From: Tamlana sp. I1 | Lineage (GTDB): Bacteria > Bacteroidota > Bacteroidia > Flavobacteriales > Flavobacteriaceae | Direction of reading: 5' to 3' | Length of the DNA: 64,000 nucleotides | Assembly: GCF_015355625.1 (NCBI RefSeq) | Contig: NZ_JACLAF010000008.1 | Span: forward strand, 1-64,000 | Shown here: positions 8,371 through 16,587 of the stretch, one piece after another | How positions within the stretch are numbered: position 1 is the stretch's first letter | How the letters are laid out: each line of letters opens with the position of its first letter | Made by a program: the position numbers and the translations under genes | The notes under the pieces: model-generated | The model's database searches: none | Told to the model about the DNA's origin: nothing | What the model saw: only the letters and a program-made list of their open reading frames with translations

Positions 8371-9312
8371 TTACATTACAAAATTAGAACTAATAGATTG
8401 GTTGTTGTGTACCTTATCCATAACCTGAGCGAATAAATCGGCACAGCTTAAAACTCTAATCTTATCACTTAAAGGTTTAACAGGAATAGAATCGGTTACT
8501 ATTAATTCTTCTAATTTTGAATTGTTTAAATTATCGTAAGCAGGTCCAGATAAAATAGGGTGTGTACAAATAGCTCTTACGCTAAGTGCGCCACGCTCTA
8601 TCATTAAATCGGCTGCTTTTGTTAAAGTTCCAGCGGTATCAACCATATCATCAACCAAAACAACATTTTTGCCAGTTACGTCGCCAATAAGTTCCATGTG
8701 TGAAATCACGTTGGCTTTAGCACGTTGCTTGTAGCAAATAACCACATCGCTACCTAAGGCTTTAGAATAAGCATAAGCGCGTTTAGAACCTCCCATATCT
8801 GGAGATGCAATGGTTAAGTTTGGTAAATTTAACTCCTGTAAATAAGGAAGGAATATGGTAGATGCGAATAAATGATCTACAGGTTTTTCGAAAAATCCTT
8901 GAATTTGATCGGCGTGTAAATCCATAGTGATAATACGTGTGGCGCCAGCAGCTTCAAGCATTTTAGCAACTAATTTAGCAGCAATTGGTACACGAGGTTT
9001 ATCTTTTCTATCTTGTCTAGCCCAACCAAAATAAGGTAAAACAGCTGTTATGTGTCTTGCCGATGCACGTTTAGCAGCGTCGATCATTAATAACATTTCC
9101 ATCAAGTTTTCAGCGCCAGGATTAGTAGAACCAATAATAAATATTCTGGTTCCACGAATAGATTCTTCGTAAGAAGGTTGAAATTCGCCGTCGCTGTAAG
9201 TAGATGTAATAACATTACCTAATTCCGCTCCATAGGCTTTGGCAATTTTTTCACCTAAAACTTTACTTTGGGTGCATGCAAAAATTTTCGCTTCTGTAAT
9301 TACAATGGGCAT
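8371..9312 (-). CDS. prs: Ribose-phosphate pyrophosphokinase
   Basis: Makes PRPP from ribose 5-phosphate and ATP for nucleotide, His, Trp and NAD synthesis, the last relevant to nadAB later in the window. At 313 residues it has the standard length. Signature segments are the Mg/ATP binding DLHADQIQGFF and the PRPP-binding loop VVLVDDMVDTAGTL. The start at ATG 9312 lies about 55 bases after a consensus -7 box. It leads the prs-rplY-pth group, with 68 bases between prs and rplY. Confidence 0.97.
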   Translation of the reverse strand: MPIVITEAKIFACTQSKVLGEKIAKAYGAELGNVITSTYSDGEFQPSYEESIRGTRIFIIGSTNPGAENLMEMLLMIDAAKRASARHITAVLPYFGWARQDRKDKPRVPIAAKLVAKMLEAAGATRIITMDLHADQIQGFFEKPVDHLFASTIFLPYLQELNLPNLTIASPDMGGSKRAYAYSKALGSDVVICYKQRAKANVISHMELIGDVTGKNVVLVDDMVDTAGTLTKAADLMIERGALSVRAICTHPILSGPAYDNLNNSKLEELIVTDSIPVKPLSDKIRVLSCADLFAQVMDKVHNNQSISSNFVM

Positions 9313-9365
9313 AGTTAACTTGTTGTTTTATAGCGCCTAAACACTACCTGATTTTTAACGAGGTG

Positions 9366-9373
9366 CAAATTTA
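9366..9373 (-). promoter_or_regulatory. -7 promoter box of prs (TAAATTTG)
   Basis: Read on the minus strand this is TAAATTTG, an exact TAnnTTTG match 54 bases upstream of the prs start. It faces away from the tRNA-Leu promoter in the same intergenic region. Confidence 0.45.
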
Positions 9374-9438
9374 TGGATTTATTTTAACCTAAAAAGCATA
9401 TTGCTAGGTATTTTTATGTTTAATATGGAAAAAATATA

Positions 9439-9446
9439 TATTTTTG
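9439..9446 (+). promoter_or_regulatory. -7 promoter box of tRNA-Leu (TATTTTTG)
   Basis: TATTTTTG matches TAnnTTTG and ends 10 bases before the first base of the mature tRNA, a normal distance for a tRNA promoter. Confidence 0.5.
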
Positions 9447-9456
9447 CTGTCCATAA

Positions 9457-9536
9457 GCTCAAGTGGCGGAATTGGTAGACGCGTCGGATTCAAAATCCGA
9501 TTCTTCGGAGTGTGGGTTCGATTCCCACCTTGAGTA
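9457..9536 (+). tRNA. tRNA-Leu (anticodon CAA)
   Basis: An 80-base cloverleaf. The acceptor arm GCTCAAG pairs with CTTGAGT (with a terminal G-T pair) and the discriminator is A. The D-arm region reads GGCGGAATTGGTAGAC. The anticodon stem TCGGA/TCCGA encloses the loop TTCAAAA with anticodon CAA, which reads UUG. A short variable arm (TTCTTCGGAGT) and the T-arm GTGGGTTCGATTCCCAC follow. The CCA end is not encoded. A terminator follows 9 bases later, so the tRNA is a single-gene transcript. Confidence 0.96.
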
Positions 9537-9544
9537 CAAATTTA

Positions 9545-9577
9545 AACCGTAATAGCCTTTTGTTATTGCGGTTTTTT
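9545..9577 (+). terminator. Terminator after tRNA-Leu
   Basis: AACCGTAATA and TATTGCGGTT pair with one G-T wobble around an 8-10 base loop and run into TTTTTTT. This is a standard intrinsic terminator 9 bases after the tRNA. Confidence 0.75.
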
Positions 9578-9633
9578 TATGCCTTATTGAAAGTAATGGT
9601 ATAAAATAAGATTAACCAATTTAACCTACCAAA

Positions 9634-10254
9634 ATGAGATTTATTAAAGTTACGCTTCTGTTTTTTGCTATTTCAATGTTAACCAATTGTGCGTCTAGAT
9701 ATAAGGAGATCCAGTTGAATTCTATGAATTATATTTCTAAAAAGGAAACATCAAATGTTATTTTAGAGTATAAATATGATTTACTTGAAAAGAAATATGC
9801 CAAAAAAGAAATTAAAAAAGGAGTTAAGCTTATTGCTATTAGAATAACCAACAACTCCGAGAAGGATATCGTATTCGGTAGGGATGTTAAGCTAAACTAT
9901 GTTAATGGTCATGAACTCTATGTTATGGAAAACGAAAAAGTTTATAAAAAACTTAAGCAAAGCCCAGCCTCTTATTTGTGGTATTTGTTATTAACACCTA
10001 TTAATTTTTACACACATCAGACTAATTCTTATGGGGTTCAAGAAACTACCAGCTCTTTTCCTATTGGTCTTATTTTAGGCCCTGGACTTACTGCAGGAAA
10101 CATGATTGCTGCAGGTAACGCAAATAAAAAGTTTAAAACTCAATTGTTAGATTATAATATAAACGGAACGGTTATTAAGTCTGGTGAAGTTAAAAACGGC
10201 CTGATTGGTGTTGAGGCTGATTCCTACGAGGCACTAACTTTAAGTGTGCAATAA
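9634..10254 (+). CDS. Lipoprotein, 206 residues, unknown function
   Basis: I do not recognise the family. The N-terminus MRFIKVTLLFFAISMLTNC is a lipoprotein signal with Cys19 as the lipidated residue, so the mature protein is anchored in a membrane, probably the outer one. The mature part has a Lys/Glu-rich stretch at about 45-65, then IRITNNSEKDIVFGRDVKL, a pattern seen in small immunoglobulin-like envelope domains. A hydrophobic, glycine-rich segment (about 115-165, around FPIGLILGPGLTAGNMIAAG) could insert in or cross a membrane. It stands alone between tRNA-Leu and a bidirectional terminator. Confidence 0.75.
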   Translation: MRFIKVTLLFFAISMLTNCASRYKEIQLNSMNYISKKETSNVILEYKYDLLEKKYAKKEIKKGVKLIAIRITNNSEKDIVFGRDVKLNYVNGHELYVMENEKVYKKLKQSPASYLWYLLLTPINFYTHQTNSYGVQETTSSFPIGLILGPGLTAGNMIAAGNANKKFKTQLLDYNINGTVIKSGEVKNGLIGVEADSYEALTLSVQ

Positions 10255-10285
10255 AGAAACATTTGCTTGATTTATTAAAATGAGT

Positions 10286-10319
10286 AAAAAAGCCTTTGTT
10301 TTAATATGAAGGCTTTTTT
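10286..10319. terminator. Bidirectional terminator between convergent genes
   Basis: AAAAAAGCCTT (10286-10296) and AAGGCTTTTTT (10309-10319) form a perfect 11-bp stem with a 12-base loop and U-runs in both directions. It separates the 9634-10254 lipoprotein gene from the convergent 45-residue peptide gene. Confidence 0.7.
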
Positions 10320-10327
10320 TGTGTCCT

Positions 10328-10465
10328 TTAATCTTCAACCACGCCTTTTTCCAACTTGCCAAAACTATCGGTTGTGTGTAACCACTTATTTTTGGAAGGT
10401 ATTGGGGTTTTATAAGTCTCCTCGGTGTTATCAACAACATTAGTCTCAATCTTCTCTTTTTTCAT
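10328..10465 (-). CDS. Small soluble protein, 45 residues, unknown
   Basis: An open frame of 45 codons from ATG 10465 to TAA. The product is hydrophilic: a charged N-terminus (MKKEKIETNVVDNTEET), then YKTPIPSKNKWLHTTDSFG, then an acidic end (GVVED). There is no signal or membrane segment. It ends 9 bases before a bidirectional terminator, which is what a real minus-strand gene would need. A competing 69-codon frame in another phase is judged a shadow because it overlaps the lipoprotein gene end. No homologue can be checked, so this is a moderate call. Confidence 0.45.
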   Translation of the reverse strand: MKKEKIETNVVDNTEETYKTPIPSKNKWLHTTDSFGKLEKGVVED

Positions 10466-10586
10466 TTGTAATTTTTATTTCTTAGTTGAGTCAATGGTTT
10501 TTTTGTTAAAAATAGATTGTCAGAATTATTCCTAAAATTATAAGAGTCAAATTTTACTTTATGATTCGGCGCTTTGGCTTGTTATT

Positions 10587-11378
10587 TTAGATCTTATTTA
10601 TCAATTCGTTTTTAAGCCAGATAAAGGCTTCTTTTTGATTGTATTTTACTCCTGTTCTTAATAAAGCTTCCATGTCTCCCATAAAACTTAGGTCTTGCTC
10701 TTTTTGTTCAATATTCATAAAAACCTCTTTTTGACTAGGCGGTCTATTTCCTGTTGAAAATGTGGTGTATTCTTTAAAACATTTAATTATCAGGTCTATA
10801 TCTAATTCCATATTCAACCTAGAATAATCTAAATCAAATAAATCTCTTCCTTTACTGCGTTGAAATAATGCTCGTAATTTTGTGCCTAATAATTCATTAA
10901 TGTTATACGTTCTAATTTTAGTATTTCCAGAAAACCAATCGTTTTTTACTTCAAAAGGAAAATCTACCCAATCCAAAACATTAAAATGCTCTTTACAATT
11001 AATTTCTAATTTTAAGCGTAATCTAATAGCTTCATATTCGGAAGTAAAACGATAATTTGCTTTCGCTCCGTGTCCTTTTACCTGTGTTCTTCGCGGTTCT
11101 TCAAAAAAAGTGATTACTTCTTTTAAGCGTTCCATTATTGGTTTTATTGGTCCTGGTTTAATTTGAACCAAATCAATATCTTCTGAATACCTTGGGGCAG
11201 GGTTTAAATACAACTTATGTAAAGCTGTGCCACCTCTAAAAGCTAAATTTTCTCGTAGAAAATCATCAGAAAAAATTTCTACTAAAGCTCGACTAATTAC
11301 AAGGTCTTGTTCTACTTGATAAAATTGTTTCCAGGGTGCATTTTCTTGCCATTTTGCTATGTAAGGCTTCGGAATCAT
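10587..11378 (-). CDS. AbiEii-type nucleotidyltransferase toxin
   Basis: Toxin of a type IV (AbiE) toxin-antitoxin or abortive-infection system; the family consists of nucleotidyltransferase-fold proteins that act on cellular RNA such as tRNA. The 263 residues show the fold's motifs: FRGGTALHKLYL around residues 47-58, RYSEDIDLV at 63-71 with the metal-binding Asp67 and Asp69, then TKLRALFQRSKGRDLFDLD at about 166-184. The last two motifs match motifs III and IV of the AbiEii group. The start overlaps the antitoxin stop by 4 bases (ATGA), so translation is coupled. The NTP used is not predictable from this reading. Confidence 0.88.
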   Translation of the reverse strand: MIPKPYIAKWQENAPWKQFYQVEQDLVISRALVEIFSDDFLRENLAFRGGTALHKLYLNPAPRYSEDIDLVQIKPGPIKPIMERLKEVITFFEEPRRTQVKGHGAKANYRFTSEYEAIRLRLKLEINCKEHFNVLDWVDFPFEVKNDWFSGNTKIRTYNINELLGTKLRALFQRSKGRDLFDLDYSRLNMELDIDLIIKCFKEYTTFSTGNRPPSQKEVFMNIEQKEQDLSFMGDMEALLRTGVKYNQKEAFIWLKNELINKI

Positions 11379-12166
11379 AAATCGCTTTCTAGTTTAATGT
11401 TTACGTCAACTTTCCAATCGTTATCTACTCCGCCTGCTTTCTGCTTTTTTTTTGGGCTCAATAACACAGGAAAATATTTAGATGTTTTCAAGTGCTGCAT
11501 TATTGGCTTTAGAAGATGCTCTTCTACTTGAAGTTCTTCTAATAAAAAACCAAATCGCTGTAAAGTGCTTTTATGAGGGTACCAAGAGAGTAATTCATCA
11601 ATGTCATTTTTAGTGAGTTCTTCAAATAATTCTTCAAGAATGGCTAACATTCTATTAATTCCGCCTAACTTATTTTGATGATGAATTAAATCCACAGCTG
11701 TAAGTGCTGGACTTGAAATTTTAAAAATTCCAGCATCAGATTTTTTTTCTATAATATTTTTTGATGGCCATTTTGAAGATGTAAAAAAATGTATATCATT
11801 ACCTTTTTTTGTGATATCTAATACGGTAGGTTTAATAGTGACTATATATTCTCTTTGTATTTGTTGATGACTAGCTCCGTGAAATTTTGCAGCGGAATAT
11901 AAACCTACATAATAGGGTCTGCCAATAAATTTAAATAGTTTATCTACATATAATTCAAGGGGTAACTTTCCAAATTTTGAATATCTTGGAGGTATAATTA
12001 GATAAAAACCTTTTCGTAAAGAAATAATCTCGCCTTTTTTAACTAGATAAGACAAGTCTGTGGTAAGTTTTGATTTCTCTTTTTTTGTAATTAAATGAAG
12101 TTCGTCCTTTGAAAATGAATACTCTTCATGGGAAAGTCGTTCTTTTATAAAATCTGACAAATACAT
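11375..12166 (-). CDS. AbiEi-type antitoxin / autorepressor
   Basis: Partner of the toxin directly downstream. The 263 residues start with a winged-helix region (about 1-80, including the segment SLRKGFYLIIPP typical of the AbiEi N-terminal domain), followed by a larger C-terminal domain. Established work on AbiE shows that AbiEi represses its own promoter through inverted repeats and neutralises the toxin without stable binding. Here a 9-bp inverted repeat sits 23 bases upstream, as expected. Antitoxin first with a 4-base overlap is the canonical order. Confidence 0.85.
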   Translation of the reverse strand: MYLSDFIKERLSHEEYSFSKDELHLITKKEKSKLTTDLSYLVKKGEIISLRKGFYLIIPPRYSKFGKLPLELYVDKLFKFIGRPYYVGLYSAAKFHGASHQQIQREYIVTIKPTVLDITKKGNDIHFFTSSKWPSKNIIEKKSDAGIFKISSPALTAVDLIHHQNKLGGINRMLAILEELFEELTKNDIDELLSWYPHKSTLQRFGFLLEELQVEEHLLKPIMQHLKTSKYFPVLLSPKKKQKAGGVDNDWKVDVNIKLESDL

Positions 12167-12489
12167 TGTTTAGTTGTTTTACGATAAATTTAGTAAATTT
12201 TACTAAAAATCTCGCTTTTTTACTATTATAATATCGAATTAAATGGCGTGTTTTGTAAAATAATGATCAATTCTAATTTAAACTGATGCGATCATTTATT
12301 TTGAGATGTTGAATAGCGTAGGCGTTGAGTAACCTAATCTAGTCTAAAGTATTTATTGTTTTTTTGAGCTCTCTTTTTTTTGTAAAACCAAAAGCTATAT
12401 ATTTATTGGCTATATTAAATATAGCTTTGCTATTGATTGTCCGTTTTATATATGGAATAGTAAAGACAATCACAATACCTTAAAAGAGA
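12167..12489. other. Divergent intergenic region upstream of the AbiE pair
   Basis: A 323-base gap between the minus-strand AbiE operon and the plus-strand 12490 gene. It contains the operator-like inverted repeat at 12189-12207 and very AT-rich sequence. No further gene is supported. A small inverted repeat around GCTATATTAAATATAGC lies near 12400 and may be chance in such AT-rich DNA. Confidence 0.5.
12189..12207 (-). promoter_or_regulatory. Inverted-repeat operator of the AbiE-type operon
   Basis: TTTAGTAAA (12189-12197) and TTTACTAAA (12199-12207) are perfect 9-bp arms with one base between. On the minus strand a -7-like TAAATTTA (12185-12192) overlaps the arm nearest the gene, so a bound protein would block the promoter. 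The antitoxin ATG is at 12166. The position fits autorepression by the AbiEi-like protein. Confidence 0.55.
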
Positions 12490-13107
12490 ATGAAACATTG
12501 GAAAATATCTGAAAGCAATTCTAATAACTTTTACCTAGTATTTAATGAAAAATCAATTTGGGAGGTAGAATTAGATGAAAACATAAATATTGATGAGGCA
12601 ATAAAGACAAAGAGTTTAAATAATATAAAAAGTTTTCGTTATACAGATTTTAGTGAAATTATATTTGTAGATAATGACTCTCTAATCATTCTGAAATTTA
12701 CTGATAAAGAAATAAAAGAGAAAGAAATCCTACTTAACAATAATATTTATACGGAGATTAAAAATTTTATTATTAAAAATTTGAAAGGAACTGAGGTAAA
12801 AGAATATTCTATATTGAAACAATTGTTGCCCCTTTTCTTTCCTGTTTTAATAGTTATCGGATTAACCATTTCTCTCTATCAAACAGCAGTTGATATGGCT
12901 AATGGTGTTGAAGTTTCGACTTCTGGTAGAAGAGCTCTTCTTAAATCAATATTGGTTGGAATTGCTGATGTCCTTGGACCTATAGGTTGTTTAATAATTG
13001 GAGGGTTGTTACTTGCTTTTTTCCTTTATTTAATATTTAAAGTAATTAAGCATCCAAAACAAGGGAAAATAATAAAAATCAAAAAATTTGTAGAGTTAAA
13101 AATGTAA
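12490..13107 (+). CDS. Membrane protein, 205 residues, unknown
   Basis: Not recognised. Residues 1-100 are soluble, Ile/Lys/Asn-rich and predicted beta-strand-like (SIWEVELDE, SFRYTDFSEIIFVD), reminiscent of a small PH-like or YcxB-like domain, but I cannot assign it. Two membrane segments follow: about 112-132 (LLPLFFPVLIVIGLTISLY) and about 155-185 (LVGIADVLGPIGCLIIGG onward), ending in a Lys-rich tail. Its base composition is more AT-rich than neighbouring core genes, which fits the accessory region next to the AbiE pair. It is followed after 35 bases by another small membrane protein. Confidence 0.7.
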   Translation: MKHWKISESNSNNFYLVFNEKSIWEVELDENINIDEAIKTKSLNNIKSFRYTDFSEIIFVDNDSLIILKFTDKEIKEKEILLNNNIYTEIKNFIIKNLKGTEVKEYSILKQLLPLFFPVLIVIGLTISLYQTAVDMANGVEVSTSGRRALLKSILVGIADVLGPIGCLIIGGLLLAFFLYLIFKVIKHPKQGKIIKIKKFVELKM

Positions 13108-13142
13108 AACTTCCCATATCAACCTTAACAACCAACCTACCA

Positions 13143-13556
13143 ATGAATCAAAAACTAAAAACCATTAAAATTATTCACTTCGCCATTTGTGCTGGTGTAA
13201 TTGCTGCTTATGTATTCTTAGGTAATCTAACCTCGTTTGAGAATTTGAATTTTCCTGTGCTAGATGCTTCTTCAATCATGTATCTTATAATACCTATCTC
13301 GGCTATTTTCTTAGGCAATTTTTTATACGCATCCCAAAAAAAGAATGTCGATAGAAAGCTGAGTCTAGAAGAAAGAATACCATTTTATCAATCTGCTACT
13401 ATTATACGTTTGGCCATTCTTGAAGGTGCTGCATTTTTAATTCTATTTTTAAAACCCGAATTTATAGTATTCGGCATTCTAATCATTCTTTATATGATTT
13501 TTCTAAGACCAACAGAAAATCAGTTCAAAAAAGATTTTGAAAACACAAACCTATAG
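13143..13556 (+). CDS. Membrane protein, 137 residues, four predicted segments
   Basis: Not assigned to a named family. Four hydrophobic segments are visible: about 9-28 (IIHFAICAGVIAAYVFLG), 45-63 (MYLIIPISAIFLGNFLY), 85-102 (TIIRLAILEGAAFLILFL) and 104-120 (FIVFGILIILYMIFL). Charged loops and a Lys/Glu tail complete it. Spaced 35 bases after the previous gene on the same strand, so cotranscription is likely. Similar small four-helix proteins are common in Flavobacteriaceae without known function. Confidence 0.7.
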   Translation: MNQKLKTIKIIHFAICAGVIAAYVFLGNLTSFENLNFPVLDASSIMYLIIPISAIFLGNFLYASQKKNVDRKLSLEERIPFYQSATIIRLAILEGAAFLILFLKPEFIVFGILIILYMIFLRPTENQFKKDFENTNL

Positions 13557-13642
13557 AAAAGACTTCCTATAACTACAGTTGTTTTAACTCAAATGCTTAC
13601 CTGTTTGTGTTATAGATATTTGTAGTATATTACAACCTTAAA

Positions 13643-13662
13643 ATTTGTGAAGTTTCACAAAT
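13643..13662 (+). promoter_or_regulatory. Perfect 20-bp palindrome upstream of the 13689 gene
   Basis: ATTTGTGAA-gt-TTCACAAAT is a perfect palindrome 27 bases before the ATG. With only two central bases it is more likely a dimeric repressor or activator site than an RNA hairpin. The half-site TGTGA/TCACA resembles CRP sites, but the spacing is 4 rather than 6. Confidence 0.4.
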
Positions 13663-13688
13663 AATTACTTCTAAATAAAAACAAAAGC

Positions 13689-14009
13689 ATGTTAGGATTA
13701 GTATTACTGTATTGGATTGGTAAGTATTTTTATAAACTCGCTGAAGACTACAACAAAAGTAAATGGGGTTTTGCCGTTTTAGGCATTATAACTTATTATG
13801 GAGGCATCGTGCTATTTAGTTTTATAACGGGTATTGTGATGGAACTAGTTTCTCCTGGTTTAATAGAGCGTTTTAATGATACATTACTCGGATTTGCCAT
13901 GCTTCCTTTTGGAATTTTAAGCTGTTATTTATTCTATAAATATTTAGAGAAAAAATGGTATAAAAATAAACCCAATGTAAATGATTTAATTGATGAAATT
14001 GGGAGTTAA
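13689..14009 (+). CDS. Small membrane protein, 106 residues, unknown
   Basis: Not recognised. Three hydrophobic segments are seen: about 3-15, 25-48 ([21 protein letters not shown]) and 62-82 ([18 protein letters not shown]), followed by a basic stretch ([11 protein letters not shown]) and an acidic end. A palindrome lies just upstream. The gene is convergent with the DUF418 gene 45 bases away. It is the last of three small membrane genes in this accessory stretch. Confidence 0.65.
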   Translation: MLGLVLLYWIGKYFYKLAEDYNKSKWGFAVLGIITYYGGIVLFSFITGIVMELVSPGLIERFNDTLLGFAMLPFGILSCYLFYKYLEKKWYKNKPNVNDLIDEIGS

Positions 14010-14053
14010 AGATAATTTTATTCCATGTTTTTTGTATTTCAGAATATAAAAGG

Positions 14054-15400
14054 TTAACGTTTCATTGATTGAAATTTGCGGTAGGTTAAACTACGCCAAA
14101 GCCATTCTAAAGGGCCAAACTTATAATATTTTAGCCATAGCGGACTTACTATTAGTTCGAATATCCAAACGGCAAATACCACATAATATAGTTGATGGAA
14201 AGCTAACTTATCATAGTAACCAAGTCCGTAGCCAAAAAAGAAGAATGTGCAAAAAATAGTTTGCAAAATGTAGTTTGTAAATGCCATTTGTCCCACAGCT
14301 TTTAAGCTGTTTTTTAACCAAATTAGTACGTTGCCCTTAACAAATAATATTACAATGGCAGCGTGACCCATGACTATAAAAATGCGTTGAAAAGGATAAA
14401 TTAAGCTATACCAATCTATTGGAGTGACTTCTAGTTCATGAACGAGTTTTTCAATGACATATTCAGTATTTATATCTCGTATGTGGTTTATGCTTACCAA
14501 TAAAATACCTACACCATAGCCTATAATTGCAGTAAGACGGTAGTCTTTTTTTTGCCATTTCCCTGAGAAAAACCCCCATTGCAGCAAAGCCATTCCTAAT
14601 AACATTAAGGCTATATTATCTCCTAATAGCGTTACTAAATACTTGGTTTGATCTTCAAATGCTCTTGGGCGAATTTCTTTAGCAATTTCAGTGTAACTAC
14701 CTTGCATGGTTTTCACCCTTTTTTCATCGCGTTTATCATCTGGAAAATAGTCTTTTTCCATTTCCATCCATGTGTCTATTTTCTTTTGTTGCGCTTCTGT
14801 AGGTTGCTGTAAGTTACTAGCGAGTTCTGTTTTAACAGCAACATAATTAAGTCGTTTTTCTCTAAATCCCTGATAAAAAGATACAGATATAATAAATCCT
14901 AAAATAGCAACTACAGGCACACCTATGGCTTTGTATTTTGGCTTCATATTTCTTAATAAAAAAACCAACATACCAAATACGCCATAATAGTATAAAATAT
15001 CGCCTCTCCATAATAATAAATGGGCATGTAAAAGGCCAAATACAGCGAGCCAAAACATTCTAATATAAAAGAGTTTCCATAAGTTTTTTTTGCCAAACGC
15101 TTTTTTTTGTGTGCAAAATAAGATAATGCCTGCGCCAAAAAGCATACAAAATAAAGCCCGCATTTTTCCTTCAAATAAAATAGTGATTATAGTCATAGTC
15201 CAAAAATCAGCACCTTGCCGCGATGTAATTATGTCTACATATTCTTGAAACCCTAATAATATTCCAAAACCCTTTATGTTCATCAGTAAAATACCTAAAA
15301 CAGCAAATCCCCGTAAAACATCAAGTTCAATAATTCTATTTTTATCTCTTACAGGATGAGCAGAAGTGGCATCCTGATTTGGTTCTGTAATCGTGCTCAT
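14054..15400 (-). CDS. DUF418 / YeiB-type membrane protein
   Basis: A 448-residue inner-membrane protein. The N-terminal segment around ELDVLRGFAVLGILLMNI (residues about 25-45) and the C-terminal part around FTNYILQTIFCTFFF and GPLEWLWRSLTY are the signature ends of DUF418 proteins, which are related to acyltransferase-3 type membrane proteins. About ten hydrophobic segments are present with a soluble insertion at roughly residues 180-235. The substrate is unknown; transport or acyl transfer is guessed from the fold only. It is divergent from the 2-hydroxyacid dehydrogenase across a 230-base gap. Confidence 0.88.
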   Translation of the reverse strand: MSTITEPNQDATSAHPVRDKNRIIELDVLRGFAVLGILLMNIKGFGILLGFQEYVDIITSRQGADFWTMTIITILFEGKMRALFCMLFGAGIILFCTQKKAFGKKNLWKLFYIRMFWLAVFGLLHAHLLLWRGDILYYYGVFGMLVFLLRNMKPKYKAIGVPVVAILGFIISVSFYQGFREKRLNYVAVKTELASNLQQPTEAQQKKIDTWMEMEKDYFPDDKRDEKRVKTMQGSYTEIAKEIRPRAFEDQTKYLVTLLGDNIALMLLGMALLQWGFFSGKWQKKDYRLTAIIGYGVGILLVSINHIRDINTEYVIEKLVHELEVTPIDWYSLIYPFQRIFIVMGHAAIVILFVKGNVLIWLKNSLKAVGQMAFTNYILQTIFCTFFFFGYGLGYYDKLAFHQLYYVVFAVWIFELIVSPLWLKYYKFGPLEWLWRSLTYRKFQSMKR

Positions 15401-15605
15401 TTGTCTAGGTTTTTTTAGTTGGTTTTGTTGGTGTAGGTGTAACTATAAAGTTATCAATATTTTATGAATTTAAAAATACGTAGAGCCACGTATTTTTAAT
15501 CGTTTTAAAATTGTAAAATATGCGGATTTTAAATCTTCTTGTTAAAAGGATTTGAACAGGAATTCATATAAAAAAGACTTACCGTAAAATCCATCAAAAT
15601 CTTCG

Positions 15606-15613
15606 TAATTTTG
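15606..15613 (+). promoter_or_regulatory. -7 promoter box of the hydroxyacid dehydrogenase gene
   Basis: TAATTTTG matches TAnnTTTG and lies 18 bases before the ATG at 15631. It would drive the plus-strand run that follows. Confidence 0.45.
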
Positions 15614-15630
15614 AAATCTAATTATAGACT

Positions 15631-16566
15631 ATGAAAATTCTTCATTTAGATACCAATCACGAATTATTAATCAATCAATTAAATGCTTTAGGGTTTACAA
15701 ACGATGAAGATTATACCTCTTCAAAAGCAGAAATTGAAACTAAAATACACAACTACGACGGCATTATTTTAAGAAGCCGTTTTAGTATTGATAAAACCTT
15801 TATAAATGCCGCAACCAATTTAAAATTTATAGGGCGTGTTGGTGCTGGATTAGAAAATATAGATTGCGATTATGCCGAATCTAAAGGCGTGTTTTTAGTG
15901 TCGGCGCCCGAAGGCAACCGCAATGCCGTTGGTGAACATGCGCTTGGTATGCTCTTGTCCTTATTTAATAAATTGAATAAAGCCGATGCTGAAGTTAGAG
16001 CAGGGAAGTGGCTGCGTGAAGCCAATCGTGGTATTGAATTAGATGGCCGTACCGTTGGACTTATTGGTTATGGCAATATGGGGAAAGCTTTTGCCAAGAA
16101 ATTACGTGGCTTTGATGTTGAGGTTTTATGCTACGATATAAAAACTGGTGTTGGAGATGCCAATGCTAGGCAGGTTTCGCTTGAAGAATTTCAAGAAAAA
16201 GTAGATGTAATTAGTTTACACACGCCACAAACGCCGTTAACTTTAAATATGATTAATGCCGAATTTATTAATCATATTAAAAAACCGTTTTGGTTAATTA
16301 ATACGGCGCGCGGAAAAAGTGTGGTGACTCAAGATTTAGTTTCAGCATTGCAGTCAGGAAAAATATTAGGCGCAGGATTAGATGTTTTAGAGTATGAAAA
16401 AGCATCTTTTGAAAACTTGTTTTCTAATACTCTACCAGAAGCTTTTCAGTATTTAATTACATCAAAAAATGTATTATTAACCCCGCACATTGCTGGGTGG
16501 ACCGTTGAAAGCAACGAAAAATTGGCGCAAACTATAGTCGATAAAATTAAAGCAAAATTTTGTTAA
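15631..16566 (+). CDS. D-2-hydroxyacid dehydrogenase (phosphoglycerate dehydrogenase-like)
   Basis: NAD-dependent oxidoreductase acting on a D-2-hydroxyacid. The 311 residues have the split substrate domain and a central Rossmann domain. The nucleotide loop is GLIGYGNMGKAFAKKL, the substrate Arg lies in INTARGKSVV, and the catalytic His in LTPHIAGWT. It lacks the C-terminal ACT domain of long SerA, so it is the short form; whether it works in serine synthesis or on another acid cannot be told. It heads a same-strand run (DUF1801, VOC, TauE/SafE) with small gaps. Confidence 0.88.
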   Translation: MKILHLDTNHELLINQLNALGFTNDEDYTSSKAEIETKIHNYDGIILRSRFSIDKTFINAATNLKFIGRVGAGLENIDCDYAESKGVFLVSAPEGNRNAVGEHALGMLLSLFNKLNKADAEVRAGKWLREANRGIELDGRTVGLIGYGNMGKAFAKKLRGFDVEVLCYDIKTGVGDANARQVSLEEFQEKVDVISLHTPQTPLTLNMINAEFINHIKKPFWLINTARGKSVVTQDLVSALQSGKILGAGLDVLEYEKASFENLFSNTLPEAFQYLITSKNVLLTPHIAGWTVESNEKLAQTIVDKIKAKFC

Positions 16567-16587
16567 CTTTATAGAAAACAAACTATT

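Noticed and set aside
10240-10449. 69-codon minus-strand frame
   Set aside because: Overlaps the end of the lipoprotein gene and spans the bidirectional terminator; the 45-codon frame in another phase is more plausible.
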